Shown piece by piece: positions 13,414-24,971 of a stretch of DNA of 64,000 nucleotides (positions are counted from its first letter, which is position 1; every line of letters starts with the position of its first letter). Made by a program: the position numbers and the translations under genes. Source of the stretch: Nageia nagi (lineage: Eukaryota; Pinophyta). The stretch spans positions 67,704,001 to 67,768,000 of the forward strand of contig JBITNC010000001.1 in NCBI GenBank assembly GCA_050084985.1, read 5' to 3'. Under the pieces are notes generated by a model. The model saw only the letters and a program-made list of their open reading frames with translations, was not told the DNA's origin and ran no database searches.

Positions 13414-15446
13414 TTTCTACAAAAGAAGGTTAACATGTTAACCAATGTAAGCATCTTAAATTAATCATACATGTTAATTATACATGTTGAATTAATCACA
13501 TGTAGATGTTAAATTTTAACAAAAGATAATCAAGGCATGCTTAAATTGTTAACCAATCTCACATGTGCAAAAGGTTACAATCCCCTCAAATCATATATCT
13601 CATACATCCAACATTTTATCATAACCAAGTAATATAATCATAGAGAGGGTAAATTTGAGGCTTATTTTCTTATTTGAAATTAGGCCTTCACCTGGATGTC
13701 TGCAAGGTGGAGCTCAGGTCCTACCAATCTTCAACCAATTTTCTTTGATCAATAATATAATTTTAGAAGGAAGAGTATTAGTTATTTTCCAAGGTTATGA
13801 CATATGTTGGATTGACCAAATTATTATCTTGATTAAGTTTTTACTTGTTCTCCTAGGTTATTTGGATAATCTTTCAATGGATGGAAAGATATGTGGTATC
13901 ATTACCACATACCTATCCACCTATATGGAGTTATGTTCATACCAACAGATGACTTAGGAGAAATTAAAAAGTATGAACTTTTCACCACTTGGATCGATGG
14001 ACTAAAAGGCTCCATTCTACTTTGTCCTCACCTCATGGCTCCCCAAACAAGTTATGTTATGGAATAAATTATGCATGTGTTTATTTTAAGGGAAGCACTT
14101 TCAATATTTGTAATTTTTACAAAAATATAAAGTAAAAATGTATAAAATAAAATGCTTGAAATATCATCCAAACTTGAAACTTAGAAATACATCATCCAAT
14201 ATGATATCTAAGAGAGAAAACTAAGAGCGTCCAATGGGTTTAAAATTGCTTAAAAAATTTCTCCTTAAAAATATTTACACCCTTAATTAATAACTCTTAA
14301 AAAAATTTAAAGTTCTATATTCAAATAAATTTCCTCCTCTTTTTTTTTGAAAAAAAAAATATAAACCTTTAAATATCTCCTCCAAAATAAAAGGCTTTTT
14401 TCTTTAAAATTATATTCCCATTTTTTTAAAAAATAATATAAATTAAAAAATAAACTTCAAAAACATGTATCTCAATTGAATAATATTTTCTCATAAAAAT
14501 TTGTAAGTGTGCAATTAATGCACTATAGAAAAAAAACCACCTTTAATTATCATTAATCATATCTCACATCAAGCGACATAAATACTTTCATTAAAGAGTA
14601 CTAGAAAACAATTCTGAACCATTAAATACTTCATAGAGTCCATATACCAAAAACTTCCTATAAAAAAATACATGAAAATGCCTAAACGAAAAATAGAGAA
14701 GGGGTCGTATTGCAATGGAGAGGAGGCAGGCGGTTGAGTTAGGGGTCTGCATGGCCACAAGCTGACTTGATTCTTTTTAAAAAAAATTGTTTGATTAATA
14801 AAAAAACTTTTGTATTTAAAAAAAAAAAAAAAACTTTTATTCTTTAAAATTTTCTTAACTACTTTTGATGAAGGTCCATATTCCTTTTTTTACAGTATTT
14901 TTTATATAAAACAAAAATATACCATAACAAAAAAATGTTTATATATTTTTTTTCATATACACAATATACAAAAAAATATTCATTTTTTTTATTTTTGTAT
15001 AGAAATGAATTTAAAAAATATATATTGCAATAATATCTTTTTTTAATAGGGTTGTAAAACAAAAAAATTTGCAAGTCATTTTAACATTTCTACACTAAAT
15101 ATTAGTGTAAAAAAATGTAAAATTTTAATATTTCAAAAACAAATTGCAAACTATAACAAGATTCATGAACAATATTAAAACACATTATTGCTATATTTTA
15201 AGTAAACTTACTCAAAAAATTTGCAACTAATAGGATAATGTTACTAAAAAAATTGCATAGCAATAACATGTAAGCAAATTTTTCAAAAAAAAATTGCACT
15301 AACACATAGTAAAAATATGTTAGTATAAAAAAATAATCCTACATCAATAAATGAGAGATGTTATACCTTAAAATGAATTTTACCTCACTAATGAGTAGGG
15401 AGAAGTAGGAATGACATCCAAAATGTTGAAGATGAACCTTCAAAGA
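13414..15446 (-). other. Long 5' leader of giant Copia
   Basis: About 2 kb separate the primer-binding site from the gag start, much longer than in ordinary Copia elements. The stretch 14,220-15,350 is extremely AT-rich with long A and T runs; Lys/Phe-rich ORFs there are compositional. A 13,655-13,957 plus-strand ORF has no recognisable motif. Confidence 0.5.
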
Positions 15447-15460
15447 TGGCTCTAATACCA
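15447..15460 (-). other. Primer-binding site, initiator Met-tRNA
   Basis: Minus-strand TGGTATTAGAGCCA is complementary to the 3' end of plant initiator Met-tRNA with one mismatch, which a C-to-T change would explain. It starts two bases inside the 5' LTR end, as expected. Confidence 0.85.
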
Positions 15461-15462
15461 CA

Positions 15463-16018
15463 TGAGATAAATTAATTCTAAATGACTATATTCCTCTTTC
15501 TACCAAGATTTAAGAAAGCTCTCACAACATCAACATAATATCAGAACACAATAGTCAATATCACAAACTTAATACCAATATAAATGGTTCCTCCAACCAT
15601 GGGAGTACATCTACTAATCTAATATGTGTATTCTCAAGATGCACTCTCTTACAACAACTCTTCCTACTTCTCCTAACAATTCTAAAGCATAGCAATACTA
15701 CAAACTTGAGTGAGTAATCTCAATGAGAGAATCCTCTATTTATAGTCTAAAATCCTCTCTTGGATCACTCTTTTAACCATTGTAAAAAGTCATAACATGC
15801 AACACCCTTTTAGCCAAAGGACATGTCCATGCGATGGAGTGTAGGACAAGTTACATTATTTTATTTATAAATACTTAAAAGGTATCTAGGGATACTTTTA
15901 AGTATTAGTAAATTTATATTACCTTATTCACTAAATACTTAAGGTATCTAAAGTACCATTAAGTATTAAGTGAATTTATATCAAGATACCTTACAATAAT
16001 TCATTATATATTCTTACA
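15463..16018 (-). repeat. 5' LTR of giant Copia (complete)
   Basis: A 556-base repeat with TG...CA ends. The inner 400 bases match 1-399. It lies immediately outside the primer-binding site. A TATTTATAG sequence near 15,737 is a possible core promoter region. Confidence 0.88.
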
Positions 16019-17158
16019 TTTACACATTCTAGATGGATGTCCACATCGAGTGTTTAGAGTTGTATAATTCCTTCTTCCTTTATGGTCTCTATTATGTAGG
16101 GTCCTAACCATCTCATTCTTAATTATTAGGTTTATATTTGTAACTACTATCATATAGAAATACTTGGTCAATAATTTGGAATTGCTTTTATTTGTTTTGA
16201 TGACCTTACCAAGCCTTCTAGTATTTTTTTTCTTGTATCTAATTACACGTCCATTCTATGATTTTAATATAATTTATATAATTCAAAAATACTTTCTTCT
16301 AGTGATTCATGATAATTCAAACGAGTTTATATGGTGATTCTTAGTGAAAGTACTTAGAATTCCATTGAAAGGATAACTTCCATATCGATCTCCCATCGAT
16401 ATTAGTCCAACAAAATTGATCTCCCATTTCTCAAAAGGGAGTGAAGGTAGTACTTGTTGTAAGAGTAGTTCATCTCTATAAGAGGGTCATCCAATTCATT
16501 GGTATACATCATAACTTCTAGAAAATTGTAGAGCATCCTGATGTAAAGAAGGCCACCAGAGTTGGGATTGTAATACCTTATTACTGGTATATTTTCCATT
16601 AAAGTAACTTCCAACAACTCTCTCATGTACCTCTATCAAAATATCTTCTTATTCATGTGGAAGAATAAATCTTCTGATCACTTCCTTCATTCCTATTTTG
16701 TATAGTTTTCTAGCAATTATGGTATATAGCATATAATAGATTATTAGTTATTATCTTTGTTTAGCTAATAGATCTTCTGGAAATTATCCCGATGTTAAGA
16801 AAATTACAATATTCTAATTCATCTATTGCAATGATATTCAATGATACTCCCTTAGAAATTATCAGTTTCTTGGTTATCATTAGTATTGTTGATAAGGTAT
16901 TTACCTTATATGGAGGAGGATTTGATCCTCTTGATGCATCTAATGCAATTTGCTTTTGTTTTTCTAGCTTGTCACTTAGTAGTTTGGGGTAATCTTCATA
17001 ACTATGATAATTTTATTATTTAAAATAATGACATCTGATGAATGGCCTAGGTTGTCTATAGTCATATTATCTAGGCACCGCTCAAGGGTCCCCTTCCTTG
17101 GTTATTGTATCCACTGGGTATCCTTCTCGATCTCTTTTGCCATCATTATTTGTATACT

Positions 17159-17163
17159 AGTTT
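17159..17163. other. Empty site of the 5.1-kb Copia insertion
   Basis: The single AGTTT here is the uninterrupted equivalent of the target site that is duplicated around 43,332-48,461 in copy 2. The flanks 'tactagttttcatttt' and 'atatgatcactgatgtggga'-type sequence match on both sides. Confidence 0.85.
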
Positions 17164-18123
17164 TCATTTTATTCGTTATACGATCATTGATGTGGGATAG
17201 TAGTTTGTGTCATTACAACCATAGGGACATATGTTATGCCATCATTGTTAATAAAAGGTTATGCTTATTGGGTTTATTTATAGATCACATAAGCCTAAGG
17301 CCTATTTCGAACATTGTATTCTATATAATCTAAAAATATGTTTCTTCAACAATGTTCAATCCATTGATTAATTGACCCTTAAGTGTGGTAGCTCAATCTA
17401 AGGTGATTAGTCATCCCTCATTATCTTAAGCCTTCTGTCAGATATTATGAGGTGGTTTGGTTACCCATTATTTTGACAATGGCCATAATAGTCCCATACA
17501 AGTTTTTTGTAAGAAGGAAATTTATTGATGACATATCTTTCTTTACAACATATCTACAATCAAATCTCTTTTTGGGTATGGGTAGAGGTTGAATGTAACT
17601 TAATTTTCTCTAGATAATGGGCTAACCGATTTATTTATTTTTTTAATGTCATCACTGCTTTTTGGTAGGCCTTCTAGTCGCTAGAGTTGAGATTCATTTT
17701 TTATGACAACTTATACTTCTTCAATATATGTGGTGTATCTTTTCTCCATAGCTTGTCTAATCATTGGTCTTAATCTTGAGATAAAGCATTCTATCTTTTA
17801 GGATTCTACTAAAGTTTCAAAGTTTTGTTGTTTGCTTATTTGTTTGTCATAGTCATTTATGGATTCCTCAGGTTCTTGTACCAATTCCCTCATTTTACTA
17901 ATGATTTCCAATCTTGATTATGGAAAGTGGTATTCTTCCTTAAAAGCAACTTTAATTTTGTCCCAAGTTTGAGTACCATTGTTGAATGCTTTTTATTGAA
18001 ATTTTAATACCCAATCAAGAACATCATTCCTTATCATGGATTTAAAATAAATGATTTTATCATCATTTTTCATATCATTCTTCCTCTTCCAAGCATTCTC
18101 TAGTATGTATATGTATTCATTAG

Positions 18124-18705
18124 TGTTGTGTGTGGAGCATGATTGTTCAGAGTTCTTTATTTCAACTGGATGTATACCCTAGGAAGTTTGTACACCCCTC
18201 CATGTGGGGGGGTTGCAGGGGGGACTGGTCCCCCCTGCAGGGGTCCGGGGGGGAACGTCCCCCCCGGTTGGGGGGTTCGAGGGCTAGCGCTCCCCTGATG
18301 GGGGTTCAGGGGCAACGCCCTCGAAGCTAAAAATAGACATCAATCTGGGTCGTTCATTAGGTGAATGATCTGATGGTAGAACTTATGTTTAGTTTAGGGT
18401 TTTTTGCCCTAGATAAAAACCCCTCTCTTTGTATGAGTGCATTGTAGTAGATGTGCATTGGTGAGCAAAAATAGAGACATGATACTATGAGAGAAAATAG
18501 AGGATATTACAGCAGATTTGCTATAGGTTGTATTTCTTCACTTTGCTGGATAATAGAAAGGAAGGACTGGCTATTTGGTGTGGACATAGCCCAAACTGGG
18601 TGAACCATGTATATCTATGTCTCTCTTATTTATACATTTTCTATGTTTATATTTTCTGCAATATTTTATGCATTCCATTGCTTCAGAATATATAATTTTC
18701 TAATA
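18124..18705 (+). mobile_element. Solo LTR (Copia-like)
   Basis: A 582-base insertion present here and absent from the aligned site near 49,345 in copy 2. It starts TGTTGTGTG, ends CTAATA (CA to TA change), and is flanked by ATTAG at 18,119-18,123 and 18,706-18,710. The right half has the usual plant LTR leader look: a 'gcccaaactgggtgaacca' block followed by 'tatgtctctc'. No internal domain is present, so it most likely arose by recombination between two LTRs. Confidence 0.8.
18196..18325 (+). repeat. GC-rich hairpin cluster in the solo LTR
   Basis: About 130 bases are very G/C-rich in an otherwise AT-rich window. Several G-runs face C-runs with short loops, for example GGGGGG-ACTGGT-CCCCCC and GGGGGGG-AACGT-CCCCCCC. 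They could fold into stacked hairpins. Confidence 0.85.
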
Positions 18706-19899
18706 ATTAGTGTCCTAAGTATCCTTTTAAAAATAATTAACTTGGTATTGGATGTAAAGTTATTTCTTCCTACCATGTTGTTTTGATTTTAGGTTTGATT
18801 ATTGTTGGATTGGTATCTTCATCATTAATGTCTATTTTTGGTTTATGGTCTATCTCATTCTACTTCTATATCAAAGTAATTCTCTCCTAACTTTGAAAAT
18901 ATATTTGAACATTGGTTCTCTAACTTCCCTTTCTATACTAGCTAAAGCATTGGGCTTCATTTTTCTCCCCTTTGTTGATGAAGCTACTAGGTAATCAGTA
19001 TGCATGAGGGGTGAGGAGGATCAAAATTAAATGAGCTTTCAAAAGGGTATTTTCATTGTGTCATTAAGGTCATATCTCCAATGGTACTCAGTATCTATCT
19101 TCTGGGTTCTATGGGTGGCACCTATTTTTTCTCTTGATTTCCTTAGAGTATCTATTAGTTTAGGTTATTTGCTTTGTTCAATTCTTTGAATAACCCATTC
19201 CATTTATGGTTTAACTGGTATATTTTGCCCTTATGTCAAGAGGCTAGGGGTAGGTCGAGGATTCTCTAGTTCACTACTATATATTGTTCCTATTCTTACT
19301 TCTATTTCTATTCCTATAGGGGATTCTAAATTTGTTTATTGTATCAATTCATTTTTTTGGTTTCTCCTAAATACATTGTAATATTTCAGGTAGCAATTCT
19401 TGTTAAATCTAAAAATACTTCCTTTAGTTTTTTAAGAAAACTATTTTTTGGAGAACATGTAGAAGGGGTCTAAAGGTGGTCTTATGATTTGTTATTTCTC
19501 TCTACTCCTACTAATACCTTTCCCTCTCTTCCTATCCATATTCTTGGTGATTATTGACCTTATATCATTCTACTTGTATACTATTCCTTAGCTATGTCTT
19601 CATTGTTCAAGGGTATTTCATAGAACTAACTATCATCTAAATCACTAATCATAATCAAGTTCTCTAGAATTTCTAGTTAGATAGTAGGTGAACTTTGAAA
19701 AGGTCTGAATAAATATTCAATTCTTTTCTCTATATTTCTCCTAAATTATTAACTTCCTTAGTTAGTTACTTTTATTATCTTATTTTTCTATATCAAGACT
19801 GTATTAGGTATCTTACTTTCCTCTTCTATTTCTAAAGTCTCTTGGGTTATCAAGGGTTTGGTTTTTCTTTTGTCTTCATTTTTAATTGCTTCTCCCTTC

Positions 19900-19903
<4 letters not shown>

Positions 19904-19942
<39 letters not shown>
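19904..19942. repeat. (TC)n microsatellite
   Basis: About 39 bases of CT dinucleotide at the edge of the Gypsy relic. The Ser-Leu ORFs over it are artefacts. Confidence 0.95.
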
Positions 19943-19947
<5 letters not shown>

Positions 19948-20085
19948 ACAAAGTATATTGTGGCATTGAATCTATTAATTTATTTGTCTTATATATCTAT
20001 TTCTCTCTTCTTCTTCATATTTTATATTCTCCTTATCCTTTTTCATATACCTATAATTCTTACAACTATTCCTAGTGCACCTCTT

Positions 20086-23000
20086 AAACTCCCCTCTCTT
20101 TCAGAAGGCACTCTTTACATATATTTGATGCACTTTGTAACCAAATTGTGCAACCAATGTAAAATAAATCTTGATGGTCTTCATATTGGATGTTGGAGCA
20201 AATGTTTCATCATAATATATGCCTTCCTCTTAGGCATATCTCTTTGCAACAAGTTGGGCCTTATGTTTGTTGAGTGTTCCATCAACTTTGTACTTTATCT
20301 TGAACACCCATTTACACCCAATAACCTTATTCCTTGGTGGAATATCTAGTAACTTTCATGTGTTATTTATCATCAAGAAATAATACTCAACCTTCATGAC
20401 TAATTTCCAATGGGGTAAATCAAGGACCTTATGAACTATCTCAGGTTCAATACTATTCACCACCATGCTCATTAATGCTAGATTCAGTTCCTCTTGAGTC
20501 ATGTTATGTTTCCTTAGTCTAGAAGTATAAGTGTTTGATAAAACATTCAAATGTAAATCTTGTATTATCTTCTTATACTAATTTGATCAACTGGAGTGAT
20601 TAGGTGGTAAACACATAATAGGATCTACTCCTCTCTTAATATATTCATCACCATGAGTGATGATAGAATCACTATCAAGGATAGGTGGTGCTACAGATGG
20701 ACTGGGTGGAGAATCACTAGTTTAATCAAAGATAACATCTTCTCTCATATATATCTTTTGAGTAGTAGGATCCATGAGCTTATATCCTTTAGATTCGTTG
20801 CTATACCTAAAAAGAATGTACCTCGAGGACTCATTTTCCAACTTCGTCTATTGCTCTTTGGAAATGTGTATGTATGTAGTGCAACCATATACTCAAAGAT
20901 GAGAGATAGATGGTTTCACTCTTAACCATGTTTCTATAGGATTTATCTCCTCAAATATTTATTAGGTGCTCTATTCAACATATTTATTACAATTCTTACA
21001 ACTTTGACCTAAAAATAAGGATGCAACCTTGCATTGTTGAACATGCTCCTCACCATGTCAACATTGGCATGATTATATCATTTAGCAACTCCATTTTGTT
21101 ATGGTGTGTATGATGTGGTCAATTATTTTCAAATCCCATTATCTTTATATAATGCAAAAAACTCATTGGATGTGCACTCTCCCCCTCAATATGTGTGGAG
21201 TACATGGATTTGATGGCTTATGGCATTCTCTACATGAGCCTTAAACTCCTTGAAGTACTCAAAGGTATTTGAATTTGATTTCAAGAAATACACCTACATA
21301 TTTTGAGAGTAATAATCAACAAACAATAGGAAAAAAGGTACCACAATGGGTGCTATCCACCAAAGGTACCCTATGTTATTTTTCTATGATGTAAAAAAGG
21401 GAAGACCATGGACCATCTTCTTCCGCTATAAGGTAATCAAGTAGTATAAATTCATGTTTCCATATATGTGATGCTAAATAGTGGTTTCATATGAAATATT
21501 AAAAATGAGTTCCTAATTTTTGGAAGCTACAACATCAAGCAAAAACATCTTCCCAACTCCTATTATTTGAGCCACTATCCAAGAAGCTTTGGATTTGTTT
21601 TGAATAAGATAATGTTTCTTCCCATTCAAAGTATCAAACTCCACTATGAGGTTTTGGTATGATATTTGATGATACAAAATGGATCATGTAATTTAAAACC
21701 AAATATCATATGAGTGATTATTTTATGAATTATAATAGTTGGTTTGTGTTTGGAGCATTTTCAATTGGCCTTGTAGAGTAATTATGGCTAGAACCTATCA
21801 AAATAGATCAATCATCTTTGGGGAAGGTATAAATTTTGTGGAGGAATCTAATTGAGGTGATTATTTTTGCATTAGATATAATTTTAAGATACCTTTACAA
21901 TAAGTATATGAATTGCTACCTTTGTGGAAATTTTGGTCATCTATTTATGTTTTAGCTCGAACTATCCTTATGCTAAAGTTTTTACCTCCCAATGATAATG
22001 CTAAGGATACTAAGGAATTGGATGTAAAATTTTGTATTTGGTTGGTTTGGAATTAGAGTATGTTAATTTTATTTTAAAGGACCAAGTAATACTTAAAAAA
22101 ATCAATACTAATGTTGGATAAGACTCGAACATTAACTTGACTACCCAATCATTACCCAGCTACTACCCGACCTATTAACATCAATGCTACTAGCAACATC
22201 AATGCTTAGCTTCATGCATAATCAATTGATGATATTGTTAGGGATCATATTTTTTAGTATCATATGCATTCAAGGGAATTCTAAAGGTGTTTTGACATGA
22301 ATAAGGCTATGAACTAATCTTATGATAGTCCATTACCAATAGAGAATGCATGATGTTTCAATTACCCAACCATGTTAGCCAACATTAATCCTAGCAAAAA
22401 AAACAAATTTGAAGTATTTATTATTCATTTAGAGGTGTTTGTGAATTTGAGGAGTCATTTTATTATGAGGATATAAGCAAACTTCATTAAAAAACACCCT
22501 TGGGGGTCATTTGGGAAAGGATCTTGGAGAGAGAGGAAGAAGAGGTAGGCTTTTATTGTAGGCATATTGCTACTATTATTGGAGTAGATCTTTTCCATAG
22601 TTGATAAGGATTTACAACCATAAAGACTATTTTTATTACCATAATGATTAAAAAGTAGACCAAGGTAGAACATAGTTTCAGAAGAACTTTTCTTTTCATT
22701 TTACAAACTTTCCTAGGAAGATTTATGTTGTTTCCAAGAGATTACAAGTACCATTGGTAAACTGAGAGGTTGTTGGTGGAAGGTTGGCATGTTGATGGAG
22801 TAGGAAGAATTCATGTGGGCACATATATACACTATTATGTTTGATGCTAGATGGTGGATATTGTTGCCATGTTGGTGATTATCATTATACTATTATGATT
22901 GTTTCTAGGTGGTGGACACCTTTGCTATTGCTAGTGTTGGTTGGAGGAAAAAATATAGTAGACCAAAACCTTTTAGGAAGGTTAGATTCTAGAAGTGGAG

Positions 23001-24362
23001 ACCATAATCAAAGGTCTTTATTCTTAAAGTCTAGTATATTCCTTTTATTGCACCTAGTTAATCATTTCCATGTTAGGAGAGAATGTTGTGAATGAGAGAC
23101 ATGATATATGTTTTAGATTCATGGTTTTGGTGGCATATGTGAGATAATTTCATATATTATTTTGTTCATTATTCAAATAATAGGATAGTGAATATTATGT
23201 TGAGATATATCACTTTGTGTGAGTGTGGTAATCATATCAAGAGAATGATATGTGTGGTATACTTAGGATTATGTTATCTTTACAAATGCAAAATTAATAT
23301 AATTGGTTGATGTTGTAACTGTTCTATCATTCTATGGATCTTTCTTGAAATCTTTTTTATAGAGGAAGCCATGAGGGATTGTTAGTAATTTTGAGAAGGA
23401 ATTTTGTAGACAATGCAAGGGAATGAAATAATTGTTGGAGGCAATTTAGTTATCTATATTATTCTTATCATTATAATGCTATATTGTCCCCAAAAATATT
23501 AATCAAGATCAAATATACTGAACTATCCCACATTAGATGAACTATGGTAACTTTTTGTGTCTGCATTTTATGTATACATTTATTTTACTGGTTTTGTCCA
23601 ATATTGAGAATCAATGATATTATCACATGTAGAGACATAGATATTATTGTATGAGTTATATTATATAGTAAATAAGTAAGAGTATAGAATTTTATGAGTC
23701 AATATGCTTGCAAATTATAGCGCTAATGTTGGGGTAGGAGTAATTATGGCTATGAGATTTGAATTCATGTTATAGAATAAAATGCAAGTTTTACGAAGTT
23801 TGTATTTGATGATCTCTATAATAGCATTGCTTACAAAGATTTATAGATCATTTTACCAACAAAAAAGAGATTCTTTTTAAGTCTTGGTACATACAAGACT
23901 TCTTTAATATCATAGTTATGCTTCCCAAGATGGATTTTTACATCTCCTTTTCCCTCAATGGCATAGGGTGTGTCATCTCCCAATTGTACTTAACTAAGGT
24001 AGGATTTCTCATCCAAAGAAATAAACCAATTCTTTTAGCCAGCCATGTGATTGGTAGCACCAAAATCCATATACCAAATGGTGGTTATTCATGGTTCCTC
24101 TTGTTGGAAAAGAGCAAAATCTTTTATCTCTTCTTCTTCAATATTAGCAATATTTCCTTGGTATCCTTGTGGTCTTAAATTTCTCCATTCTCCTTTGTTC
24201 TTAGGAGGAGGTCATTTAATTTTTTCATTATTATCACTCAAAGAGGCTTGAGTGAAAGAATTAACCAATAATCTTGCAATTCATGTGACCCTTCTTTCTG
24301 GAAATCAAGAAAATCTTTTTTGAATGTGTTGATATCTTGTGACTTCCCTTTTCCCTTTTGTT
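20086..24362 (-). pseudogene. Copia gag-pol relic B, duplication copy 1
   Basis: Minus-strand Copia pieces run from gag (right) to RT (left). The protease site near 24,045 reads DFGATNHMAG (Ser to Phe at the DSG-type motif). Then come KNLFFVGKM-type protease-integrase linker (about 23,870), a 2.1-kb insertion, FDTLNGKKHYLIQ (about 21,640), integrase C-terminus SKGYKLMDP and IYMREDVIFDE (about 20,750), and the RT start IGCKWVFKIKYK near 20,310. The relic ends within RT after KVHQIYVKSAF near 20,110. It is truncated at both ends, with no LTR seen. It aligns with 50,085-53,700. Confidence 0.8.
21674..23802 (+). mobile_element. 2.1-kb LTR-like repeat (R1) inside Copia relic B
   Basis: It interrupts the Copia reading near the protease-integrase boundary. 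The 11-base sequence TATTTGATGAT lies on both sides (21,663-21,673 and 23,803-23,813). It begins ACAAAATGGATCATGTAATT and is related to sequence starting at 35,461, 51,288 and 57,656. Near 23,530 it contains a 'cccacattagatgaac...tttttgtgtctgc' block typical of the leader part of plant LTRs, so a solo LTR on the plus strand is my best reading. Standard TG...CA ends and a 5-base target duplication are not clear. Confidence 0.6.
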
Positions 24363-24971
24363 ACAATAATTTTTATCTTAGTTTGAACCCTTGGTACTTT
24401 TTCATCTGTACATAGTATATCACATAAGAATTTCATGTAGTATTTTGTTTTATAAAAAGTGTTTCATGTGTTTGAAAAACTTTAAGTGGGTGGAATACCA
24501 AAGATTAAGTTTGTATGTATTAAAATATTTTATTTACTTTTGTCTCATCCAAGAATTTGAAGATCAAATATTAGTAGTTAGCATTTTGGATAACTTTTAT
24601 GATTGGCATTATTCATGTGACTCACCTCTTTATTTTGTTGAAATCGAGGAATGGATGTTCTAGCATTAAAATAATAATTAATTGAATATGTTGTCTACTA
24701 ATACATCAAAATATTATTAAGCGAGTCTCTACAAGATATCAATTTAAATGAACTTTTATAATTTTATGATCTGAAATAATAGGTTTTGGCCATCCAACTA
24801 AAAAATTATTTGAAAACATCTCTGACAACACTCTTGAATATTTTGCAAATGCCTTTGAACTAATAAATATGATGACATAGCATACATAGAAATGGTACAA
24901 TGTTCAAAGAAGCACTTGCATTTACAAAATATACTACATAATAAATAATTTTACTTGTTCAAATAAATACA
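24363..24971 (-). other. 3' flank of GH127 copy 1
   Basis: Non-coding sequence after the GH127 stop, matching 57,843-58,476 at about 90% by eye. The junction with the Copia relic at about 24,362 is abrupt. Copy 2 has about 4 kb more between the same two parts. Confidence 0.65.

Larger units (their letters stand above)
16019..20085 (-). pseudogene. Gypsy retrotransposon relic, duplication copy 1
   Basis: It aligns with 38,394-50,075 by eye, in the same orientation. Two internal deletions are clear against copy 2. One, near 16,390, removes the equivalent of ~38,760-39,180 (part of integrase). The other, near 16,828, removes ~39,618-42,965 (RNase H, RT and protease). What remains is integrase pieces (16,019-16,830) and gag (about 17,400-18,060), including the matches to TFKEE and MRELVQEP in copy 2. 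A solo LTR is inserted at 18,124-18,705. No open frame survives. Confidence 0.78.

Noticed and set aside
14810-15074. Lys/Phe/Tyr-rich ORFs
   Set aside because: Extreme AT composition with homopolymer runs; no motif.
15447-15460. tRNA gene fragment (TGGCTCTAATACCA)
   Set aside because: No cloverleaf around it. Position beside an LTR makes it a primer-binding site.
21663-23813. R1 as a hAT or Mutator transposon because of its 8-11 base flanking repeat
   Set aside because: Terminal inverted repeats are only a few bases (TACAAA/TTTGTA) and an LTR-type leader block is present. Left as unresolved.
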